DNA from: Lachnospiraceae bacterium
GTDB lineage: Bacteria; Bacillota_A; Clostridia; Lachnospirales; Lachnospiraceae
Assembly: GCA_017652545.1 (NCBI GenBank)
Contig: JAGCAV010000542.1
Coordinates: 1-17,852 of the forward strand
DNA: 17,852 nucleotides
Direction: 5' to 3'
Shown here piece after piece: positions 6,965 to 13,655 of this stretch (within the stretch, counting starts at the first letter, position 1; each line of letters starts with the position of its first letter). Position numbers and translations under genes: made by a program. The notes under the pieces are model-generated. The model saw only the letters and a list, made by a program, of their open reading frames with translations, was not told the DNA's origin and ran no database searches.

Positions 6965-8491
6965 TTACGGTCTGTATTTCCTGAGGAAATAGGCAGGTCC
7001 GCAGCTCCAGGCGTGGCAGTAACTGTTGACGATGGTCCCGCCATAGGGAGACTCCTGCGGATTTTCGGGATTATACAGCTCCCAGAACGTATCCGCTCCC
7101 TGATCCGCCATGCCGCCCCAGTATCTGCACATATACGCAATTGCCGCGTCTTCCTCTCCTGCGCAGATCAGGGCATCCACATAATTGTGGACCATATAGG
7201 GAGAAACCATCTTCACAGCATCCGGCCGCTGTTCTGTCCTCTTAAGGAGTTCGGCAGCCCTTCCGCCCTCAATTGCGCCGCCAAGTACCATCCAGACCTG
7301 TGTCGCGACCGAGATCTGCGCGTCACTTCCGCTGGTGTAGCATGCTTCTTCATCATTCCAGAGAAATCTGTCGGCGGCATTCCGGCAGCTTTGCCAGATC
7401 GCTTCCAGCTTTGTAAATACATCGTTTTCTTCCAGGATCCCGGCCAGTTCCATACCTGCGCGTAGCGCGTAAAGGAATACGCCCTGGATCGCGCCCTGTT
7501 TATTGAGAGACAGGTTCCAGTCAATGAAACACCATCCGATCTCATCACTGTCGCGGATCAGATCCTGGTCTGTCAGCAGTCCCTCTGCCAGATAAAGCTG
7601 GCTCAGTGCCGTGGGCCACAGATCCTGGAGCGTCTCCCTGTCACCTGTCGCCTTATAATAGTCGAGCAGCGTGCTGACGAAAAACAGTGAGTAATCCAGC
7701 ATGACCGCATCGTCCACTTCCGGCTCGGGTTCCAGAAAGATGCATCCGCCCACCTGTCCGCTCTGTGTCGGCAACGCGGCAAACAGATACAGGCATTCCC
7801 TGACCAGATCGTTCTTTCTGTATGTTTCATAGTTTGCCCGGGCCTGGATCCGCAGATCTCCCATCCACAGGCGCCTGTCCCGCTTGGGTCCGTCCTCAAA
7901 GACCGTCTGCATGCAATTGTGAAGCGTCCTGCAGGCGATCTCATCCAGCCTCCGGTAAAGCGGGTTTTCATTCCTGTAGGGAAGAAGAAATGCATCGTCG
8001 GCAGAGGAGACTGCCCGGCAGTATGCAGCTTCCACCAGAAGAGAAAACCTGCTGCTGATATCGAGCACTTCGATCTGCACATACCGGAAAGCATAGCGCC
8101 GCGGAAGCACCACTGTTCCGGGCAGGATATCCACATGGATCACCTCTTCCTCGATCCATGAGGAACAGATCCATCCGTGATACTCATCCGGATCTTCAAA
8201 AAGTTCAACCGGGTTCTCCGCGAAATGGAGTCTGAGCCGGACAGGTGCATCGGCATGGAAGCCTTTCACGCCAAGCTTCAGCGTAAGGTAGCCCACCTGA
8301 TGATCGCCGAAGTCAAGCACGATCCGCTTCCCTTTTTGCAGCGGGTGTCCCATGCCTGTGCTCAGCGGTGTGACCGTGACCCGTCCGTCCTTTTGTTTTT
8401 CGGCGCTGACGCATCCCTTTGCCGCCACCTCTGTCTCGTGTATGACCGGCAGTAAAGCCAGTGCTTTTTCCAGGAATACCTGATTCTTCAT
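6965..8491 (-). CDS. GH78-like alpha-L-rhamnosidase family protein
   Basis: The start ATG at 8489-8491 lies 10 bp after the permease stop, with AGGAC seven bases upstream; this gives 508 residues. The N-terminal 160 or so residues form a beta-rich domain, followed by an (alpha/alpha)6 barrel. The barrel signature is EDGPKRDRRLWMGD (199-212), the counterpart of the GH78 motif usually written CPQRDERLGWTGD. GADTFWE near the end (Glu471) matches the general base motif, and NSYCHAWSCGP (His493) matches the late histidine motif. The usual glutamate in RDER is Arg206 here, so the normal general acid seems to be missing from that position. It is shorter than typical 900-residue GH78 enzymes and lacks their extra beta-domains and a signal peptide. 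It is likely cytoplasmic, acting on a glycoside brought in by the operon's importer. Activity on rhamnosides is possible but not assured. Confidence 0.82.
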   Translation of the reverse strand: MKNQVFLEKALALLPVIHETEVAAKGCVSAEKQKDGRVTVTPLSTGMGHPLQKGKRIVLDFGDHQVGYLTLKLGVKGFHADAPVRLRLHFAENPVELFEDPDEYHGWICSSWIEEEVIHVDILPGTVVLPRRYAFRYVQIEVLDISSRFSLLVEAAYCRAVSSADDAFLLPYRNENPLYRRLDEIACRTLHNCMQTVFEDGPKRDRRLWMGDLRIQARANYETYRKNDLVRECLYLFAALPTQSGQVGGCIFLEPEPEVDDAVMLDYSLFFVSTLLDYYKATGDRETLQDLWPTALSQLYLAEGLLTDQDLIRDSDEIGWCFIDWNLSLNKQGAIQGVFLYALRAGMELAGILEENDVFTKLEAIWQSCRNAADRFLWNDEEACYTSGSDAQISVATQVWMVLGGAIEGGRAAELLKRTEQRPDAVKMVSPYMVHNYVDALICAGEEDAAIAYMCRYWGGMADQGADTFWELYNPENPQESPYGGTIVNSYCHAWSCGPAYFLRKYRP

Positions 8492-8501
8492 ACCTAATGT
8501 C

Positions 8502-9503
8502 CTATGCGCCTGCACGACGTCCGCGGGTTGCAAACAGCCTTGTCAGCAGGTTTTCATTGTTCAGATAGATCAGGAACACCACCAGCAGTACCGCATTGAT
8601 AATGGACTGCGAGGAAGCAGTGATCGAATTTGAAAAAACTGCAAATGTCGAGTTAAGAAGTGACATACACACCGCCGCCAGCAGATATCCCAGTTTATCG
8701 TTACTGAAACGTCCGATGTACGAGCCGATGAACATGGGAAGAAAGGCGGTGAACATGATGGCAATGGACCCGAAATTCAGCTGTCCGCCGTTGATGTTGG
8801 TGCTGCGGGCTGCATTCAGGAAACCGACGACTCCCATCAGAGCGCCGCAGACCACATAGCATCCGATCGCGTTGGGCACCTCCCGGATACCGGTATTAAC
8901 AGCAACCTTCTGTCCGCTCCGCAGTGCATTGTAGTTATATCCGAACCGGGTATGATCAAAGAGAAGGATCACAAATGCCAGGATCAGAACGATCAGGACA
9001 GCCGCGTTTACCCATGTGCCGACAAATCCGGACATGGACGGGTTCTGTACTTCAGCCATCACATACTTGCCGCCGGTGATCGTGTAGAGCACCCCCTCGA
9101 AGATCAGGGTCACACCAAGAGAAGTGATGATGGGGGGTATCCGCAGGATCACATACAGCAGGCCGGAGACGAGGCCCAGCAAAGCGCCCGCCGCAATGGT
9201 GATCACAAGCATCAGATGCGCACTGCCGGGACCTCCGCCAAGTAATGCGTAGCTGATCTTTGCCCCGATCACAGCCGAAAGGGCTGCCATGGAGCCGAGC
9301 GAGAAATCAAATCTGCCGCTGTTCAGGTTGATGGACAATGCCATCGTTGTGATCATCACTATGGCTGTGTACACTACGAAATTGTTGAAACTCTTTATGT
9401 TCGTGATCACATTCTGCCCGCTTGTCAGGCAGACGGCTTCAAGGATCACGGCCACGATCACAGGTATCGCCAGTGTTCCGATCACTTTCCTGCGGATACT
9501 CAT
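8502..9503 (-). CDS. CUT2-type sugar ABC transporter permease (second)
   Basis: The product is a 333-residue integral membrane protein of the RbsC/BPD_transp_2 type, with about eight to ten hydrophobic helices. Characteristic stretches are MALSINLNSGRFDFSLGSM (matching the usual G-x-DLSVGS motif) and PPIITSLGVTLIFEGVLY (matching the P-x-F-I/V-x-TLG motif). RFGYNYNALRSGQKVAVNTGI is the cytoplasmic loop that contacts the ATPase. The start ATG at 9501-9503 is preceded by GGAGG at five bases; an in-frame TTG four codons up has no ribosome site. It begins 16 bp after the binding-protein stop. Together with the permease at 10757-11755 it should form a heterodimeric channel, unlike ribose systems that use a homodimer. 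Confidence 0.93.
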   Translation of the reverse strand: MSIRRKVIGTLAIPVIVAVILEAVCLTSGQNVITNIKSFNNFVVYTAIVMITTMALSINLNSGRFDFSLGSMAALSAVIGAKISYALLGGGPGSAHLMLVITIAAGALLGLVSGLLYVILRIPPIITSLGVTLIFEGVLYTITGGKYVMAEVQNPSMSGFVGTWVNAAVLIVLILAFVILLFDHTRFGYNYNALRSGQKVAVNTGIREVPNAIGCYVVCGALMGVVGFLNAARSTNINGGQLNFGSIAIMFTAFLPMFIGSYIGRFSNDKLGYLLAAVCMSLLNSTFAVFSNSITASSQSIINAVLLVVFLIYLNNENLLTRLFATRGRRAGA

Positions 9504-9519
9504 ATCTGCCTCCAACCTC

Positions 9520-10653
9520 TCAGTTTGCCTCTACCACTGCCTTCACATCATCATAGGTCACATCTTCGCCAATGATGCTGTCAAGGGTTTCCTTGTCATA
9601 GATCGGCGTTTCACCATTGTCTGCCACATAGTATTCATCAAAGGATGCCCCGTCGGTAGCAACCAGATAGCCCTGGCTGAAGGAAGGAGCATTGCCCTCC
9701 TCATCACGGATCACATTGCCGTCCACCGCGTTTTTGATCAGAGCAAAGACCGGACCGATCGAGGAGGAGTACTTGCCTGCCAGATAGACCAGCTGTCCGT
9801 CCTTAATGGCTGCACCGTTTGCTTCCGTAAAGGAGTCGATGTCCGCGAACGGAATGCCGGCCTCGTTGAGGATCTGCGTAAAGAATGTTGTCGCCATGCC
9901 GACTGACAGGAAAGCTTCCGGTTCCTTCGCAACAGCAGCGTTGATCTCATCTGTGGTGGTATCACCGTAACCCTGCAGATAAGCGCACAGTGCCACGTCT
10001 CCTTCCACTTTCTCCGGATCGACCTTCTGATCCGCAAAGATCTGGCCGATCATTCCATACATATCATTGGTCCCGCCGTATGTATCACCAAGGCCGGCGA
10101 TCACGCCTGCTGCTCTGAAAACATGCATCGGATTGGGAATGAATGCACCATACATGGCAACACTGGTCACGCCCTGCTCCTTAAAGAATTCACCCATTTC
10201 AAAACCGGCTTCGAACTCTGTTGCATTGCTCGGGCCAACCTGGCCGGCAAAATACTCATAACCCTTATATGTCTCAAACAGTTCATCATCCAGCACGCCG
10301 GAAGCGATGGCATAATAGACACCGTATTCCTCACAGGTGTCGATCTGTGTGGCACGATCCGAGCTGGAAAGAGAAATGATCGCCTGGCATCCCTGGGAAG
10401 CGAACTTTTCAATGGCGGCCTTCTCACCGGCCGCATCCTCCAATGCGTCCGTGTAGACAAACTCCACATCATAGTTTGCCCCGATGTAGTTCTCATAATA
10501 AGAGCGGAAACCCTGTGCCTCCTCTCCGCTGACGTCGGCTACCAGCACGCCGATCTTCAGATCCGCCGCAGCTGCCTGCAGGGAAGTGAATGCCACAGCA
10601 CCGGCCAGAATGCCGCCGATCATGATCGTCCTGAGAAGTCTGTTGTTTTTCAT
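9520..10653 (-). CDS. Sugar ABC transporter substrate-binding protein (type 1 periplasmic-binding fold)
   Basis: The product is 377 residues. A signal sequence (MKNNRLLRTIMIGGILAGAV, then AFTSLQAAAAD) is followed by a two-lobe Rossmann-like binding fold starting at LKIGVLVADVSGEE. It continues through the alternating beta/alpha pattern of sugar-binding proteins (GCQAIISLSSSDRATQ, YYAIASGVLDDE). It should capture the glycoside outside the cell and deliver it to the two permeases. The start ATG at 10651-10653 has a strong AAGGAGGT upstream. Oddly, no lipobox cysteine is present, although Gram-positive binding proteins are normally lipoproteins; see findings. It sits between the two permease genes and follows a 103-bp spacer with a hairpin, which may favour its higher expression. 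The ligand is unknown. Confidence 0.9.
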   Translation of the reverse strand: MKNNRLLRTIMIGGILAGAVAFTSLQAAAADLKIGVLVADVSGEEAQGFRSYYENYIGANYDVEFVYTDALEDAAGEKAAIEKFASQGCQAIISLSSSDRATQIDTCEEYGVYYAIASGVLDDELFETYKGYEYFAGQVGPSNATEFEAGFEMGEFFKEQGVTSVAMYGAFIPNPMHVFRAAGVIAGLGDTYGGTNDMYGMIGQIFADQKVDPEKVEGDVALCAYLQGYGDTTTDEINAAVAKEPEAFLSVGMATTFFTQILNEAGIPFADIDSFTEANGAAIKDGQLVYLAGKYSSSIGPVFALIKNAVDGNVIRDEEGNAPSFSQGYLVATDGASFDEYYVADNGETPIYDKETLDSIIGEDVTYDDVKAVVEAN

Positions 10654-10705
10654 GCGTGTACCTCCTTACACATAGATGTAAATATGATTGTTTTCATTCG
10701 TTTAT

Positions 10706-10730
10706 TTCGAACGTCCCGAAAAGACGCGAA
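10706..10730 (-). other. Intercistronic hairpin before the binding-protein gene
   Basis: In the minus-strand RNA, TTCGCGTC can pair with GACG-UU-CGAA: eight base pairs, a two-base bulge and a seven-base loop. It lies between permease and binding-protein genes, well upstream of the latter's ribosome site. It could be an mRNA stability or processing element; chance is not excluded. Confidence 0.3.
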
Positions 10731-10756
10731 ATGCTGCTTTATCCTGACGCTGATCT

Positions 10757-11755
10757 TTATCTCGGAAGCAGGTCTGTCCGATAGTTCAGGCTTGTCACAT
10801 AGACGACAGCCAGGAAAAAAACTGCGCTCACGATCTGCGTAATGCCGTAGGCGCTGCTGCCCTCCAGTGCCAGCTCAAGAATATTGTTGAGCAGGATATA
10901 GGAGAAACCGCCTACAAGGGCTGCATGGATCCTCGATCTCGCGCCGCCTGAGATCGGCATGCCGCCGAACACGATGGCGACAAAAATGTTCATCCCGATG
11001 CCTGAGGCTGTTGTCGTTGTAACTGACGGCTTATAGACCAGCGTGAGGAAAGCCCCAAGTCCCACCCCGATTCCTGCCATGGTAAAGGCAATGATCGCGT
11101 ACTTGTTATAGGGGATGCCGGTCAGTTTGGCACAGACAGGATTTCCTCCGATAAATTTCTGCCTCCTTCCGATCTTTGTCAGCTGGAACACGAAGAAGCA
11201 GACCAGGAAGAATATCACCATCAGCATGATCTTAAACGGCGGGTTGTCCAGCGGTTTGACCAGGGTCTTTGGAATGCCGATTCCCCCCAGCGCACCACCC
11301 TTTGTCGTAATGATCTGGGCAGATACGGCAGACAGCACGGAAAGCATGGCCACCGTTGTAACGAAAGCCGGAATGTGAAAGGCCGAAGCAAGGATCGAGC
11401 TGAAGAGTGAACAGGCAATGGCCGTGCCCATGATCGCCAGGATCATCAGTCCAAAACTTTCTGTCGCATTATATGTCAGTACACCGACTGTTGCCGCAAA
11501 CAGTGTTGCCGCGCCGAGGCTTATGTCAAAGGAACCCAGGGTATAGATAAAGATCGCTCCGGTGGCCACAACTGCCAGGACAACGCCCTGGTTAAAGATC
11601 GTCTTCAGATAGATGTCCAGTCTGTAACCTTTTACCTTTACAAAGGCGCAGAACAGAATGAACAGTACGGCCAGCGCCAGCACCGGAAGAACCGTGATCA
11701 GGAGCTGTTTTGCTGAAAGCCCTGTTTTTACTTTTTTCCCGGAATCTGTTTCCAT
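10757..11755 (-). CDS. CUT2-type sugar ABC transporter permease (first)
   Basis: A 332-residue RbsC/BPD_transp_2-type membrane protein. After a short charged N terminus (METDSGKKVKTGLSAKQ) there are about nine hydrophobic segments. The GSFDISLGAATLFAATVGVL segment is the family's DLSVG-type motif, HIPAFVTTVAMLSVLSAV is the P-x-FV-x-TL motif, and KIGRRQKFIGGNPVCAKLTGI is the loop contacting the ATPase. The start ATG at 11753-11755 has AGGAG seven bases upstream; the open frame extends 19 codons further up without a ribosome site. It follows the ATPase gene after 102 bp and precedes the binding-protein gene by 103 bp, the two widest gaps inside the operon. It likely pairs with the second permease. 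Confidence 0.93.
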   Translation of the reverse strand: METDSGKKVKTGLSAKQLLITVLPVLALAVLFILFCAFVKVKGYRLDIYLKTIFNQGVVLAVVATGAIFIYTLGSFDISLGAATLFAATVGVLTYNATESFGLMILAIMGTAIACSLFSSILASAFHIPAFVTTVAMLSVLSAVSAQIITTKGGALGGIGIPKTLVKPLDNPPFKIMLMVIFFLVCFFVFQLTKIGRRQKFIGGNPVCAKLTGIPYNKYAIIAFTMAGIGVGLGAFLTLVYKPSVTTTTASGIGMNIFVAIVFGGMPISGGARSRIHAALVGGFSYILLNNILELALEGSSAYGITQIVSAVFFLAVVYVTSLNYRTDLLPR

Positions 11756-11790
11756 TTTGTTTCTCCTGTCAAATCCGTTATCCGTATTTT

Positions 11791-11820
11791 CCTGCCGGGC
11801 AGTTTCCGGCACAGGTTTTT
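11791..11820. other. Intercistronic hairpin between ATPase and permease genes
   Basis: TGCCGG (11793-11798) and CCGGCA (11806-11811) form a perfect stem around a 7-nt loop, and flanking CC/GG can extend it across a bulge. On the plus strand a T6 tract follows (11816-11821); on the coding minus strand this is an A6 tract before the hairpin. It may cause partial termination or mark a processing site within the operon mRNA. Confidence 0.35.
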
Positions 11821-11857
11821 TGTCCTGAACTGATCAGCTTATGAGCAGGACCGCTTT

Positions 11858-13360
11858 TCAGATCATATACCGGATCATGACCGCGTCTGTCAGCCCGGGA
11901 CTTCTCTCCAGTTCTTTTGTGACCTTCCCGTCCTTCATCACAAGAATCCTGTCACTCATTCCGATCAGCTCTGACATCTCTTCACTGATCAGGAGAATTG
12001 ATTTTCCCTCTTTTTTCAGCCCGGTCATCAGCTGATACATAGCCTGCTTAACGCCAATATCCACGCCCCTGGTCGGGCAGTCCAGAAGAAGTATCTTACT
12101 GTCGCAGCCGATCCACTTGCCAAAGACCACCTTCTGTTTGTTCCCGCCGGAAAGCTGTGATGTGAGCTGCTCTGCGGAAGAGCATTTGATCGAAAGATCC
12201 TTTACCTGCTTATTCACATATTTCTTTTCCTGTCCGGTTGTGATCAGGAATCCACCCAGCGCATATTTATCCATGCCTGCAACAGCGATATTGTCACGAA
12301 TGCTGGCAGAGAGACACAAAGACTCTGTATCTCTGTCTTTTGAGACATATCCGATCCCCTCCGCCATGGCAGTTTCTTCGTTCACGATCTCCCTGCCGTG
12401 AGGTGTATGAACACTTCCCGTTTCCGGCCGTAATGCCCCGAACAGAACCTTGCCGAGGGTATGCATGCCACAGGAGGAAAGGCCGCCAACCCCAACGATC
12501 TCACCTTTGTGAAGCGTAATGCTGACATCTTTAAGTTCTTCGCCCAGACACAGGTGTTCTCCGATCAGCGCTTCCTCTTCCAGGCGGGACGCAGCGATAT
12601 CGCTCCTGTAGTAATCGCCCTGCAGCTCCCTGCCGATCATGCTTGTCCGGATCTCATCCTCATCGAACTCCTCTTGGCTGAAGGTCCTGATCAGGCTGCC
12701 ATCCCGCAGAACAGTCAGCGTATCACACACTTCCATGATCTCGTCCAGATCATGGGAGATAAAGATGACCGCATGTCCTTCTCCTGCATATTTCCTGATC
12801 AGCTCATACATGATCTCACGCCCGTCATGCGACAGTGCCGTGCTGGTCTCATCGATCACCAGAATATCCGGATGCTTCATGTTGACCTTGGCGATCTCCA
12901 CAAGTTTTCTGGTCTGGAAATCAAGCGATGCCAGAGGCATGGATCCTTTCACATGACCTACGCCGATCTCCTGCATGACCCGGTCTGCCTGCCGGTTCAT
13001 CTCCCTGCGGTCGATGATCCCGGCCCTGCCTCTGAAAGCATCCAGCTCTCCGAGGAAAATGTTCTCAGCAACGCTTATCCCGGCGATCGTCCCGCTCTCC
13101 TGTACGATCATCCCGATCCCGTGCTCAAGCGCGTCGATCATGCTCTCCGGCTTCCATGGCTTGCCTTTAAAGGTCATTTCTCCCCTGTTTGCTTTCTGCA
13201 TCCCGGCTGCAATCGATGAGATCGTGGATTTTCCTGACCCGTTTTCTCCGATCAGCCCGCGGATCTCTCCGGGGAACACGTCCATAGATACATCCTTCAG
13301 GGCGACAACCGTTCCAAACTGCTTATAAATGTTCTTCAACTGCAATATCGGTTCTTTCAT
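11858..13360 (-). CDS. Two-domain sugar ABC transporter ATPase (RbsA/MglA type) with one degenerate site
   Basis: The product is 500 residues, the usual length for CUT2 ATPases, with two fused nucleotide-binding domains. Domain 1 has an intact Walker A (GENGSGKST, 38-46), Walker B with catalytic Glu171 (ILVIDE) and switch His203, but its signature loop is LASLDFQ (143-149) instead of LSxGQ. Domain 2 has the reverse: a good signature LSGGNKQK (403-410), but a Walker A-like loop without lysine (GGLSSCGMHTL, 292-302) and LLLDCPTRG, where Cys428 replaces the catalytic glutamate. In the assembled dimer this gives one normal ATP site and one crippled site. The start ATG at 13358-13360 has GAGG eight bases upstream. 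It is the first gene of the operon, and its start faces the divergent AraC-GH39 regulator. It powers uptake of the operon's unknown glycoside. Confidence 0.95.
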   Translation of the reverse strand: MKEPILQLKNIYKQFGTVVALKDVSMDVFPGEIRGLIGENGSGKSTISSIAAGMQKANRGEMTFKGKPWKPESMIDALEHGIGMIVQESGTIAGISVAENIFLGELDAFRGRAGIIDRREMNRQADRVMQEIGVGHVKGSMPLASLDFQTRKLVEIAKVNMKHPDILVIDETSTALSHDGREIMYELIRKYAGEGHAVIFISHDLDEIMEVCDTLTVLRDGSLIRTFSQEEFDEDEIRTSMIGRELQGDYYRSDIAASRLEEEALIGEHLCLGEELKDVSITLHKGEIVGVGGLSSCGMHTLGKVLFGALRPETGSVHTPHGREIVNEETAMAEGIGYVSKDRDTESLCLSASIRDNIAVAGMDKYALGGFLITTGQEKKYVNKQVKDLSIKCSSAEQLTSQLSGGNKQKVVFGKWIGCDSKILLLDCPTRGVDIGVKQAMYQLMTGLKKEGKSILLISEEMSELIGMSDRILVMKDGKVTKELERSPGLTDAVMIRYMI

Positions 13361-13655
13361 CAGGCCTACCTCACTGATTTCACTGACATCATTCTAGCGG
13401 TACACCTGTTTTCAGCCCATTTGATAACCCGTCTGATTTCGGTGAATATTTATGATTTACTCTGCCCATATCTTTCCTGCAGGCGCTTCCGGAACAACTC
13501 ACCGGATTTTAGATTAAAAATGTTATGTTTTTTCGCAATTGTAATAAAATACATATTTTTATTTTGTCTAATATTTACATGAACACGTCCCGGTGATAAG
13601 CTGTTATCAGGAAGCAGTGCTGTTTTTTACTGTAAATGAAAGGGGAACCGTTTCC
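13361..13655. promoter_or_regulatory. Divergent regulatory region between sugar operon and AraC regulator
   Basis: This 295-bp stretch has no gene and must hold the promoters for both directions. The part from about 13510 to 13580 is strongly AT-rich (runs of A and T, TAAAAT and TAATAT elements on either strand), but I could not find a -35/-10 pair with good spacing for either gene. That suits an operon needing an activator. Also visible are a 16-bp palindrome at 13594-13609 and a 9-bp direct repeat CACTGATTT/CACTGACAT next to the operon's ribosome site. Confidence 0.6.
13594..13609. promoter_or_regulatory. Palindrome, candidate operator
   Basis: TGATAA-GCTG-TTATCA is a perfect 6-bp inverted repeat with a 4-bp centre, 46 bp upstream of the regulator's ATG. 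Its place fits a repressor or autoregulation site. AraC proteins usually bind direct repeats, so the binding protein may be another factor. Confidence 0.35.

Noticed and set aside
11858..13360. Ribose or galactose specificity for the importer from resemblance to RbsA/MglA
   Set aside because: The ATPase does not determine the substrate, and the binding protein shows no residue pattern that I can tie to a particular sugar.
13370..13391. CACTGATTT/CACTGACAT direct repeat as an AraC binding site
   Set aside because: It sits right against the operon's ribosome site rather than upstream of a promoter and is short; AraC half-sites usually are longer and placed near -35.
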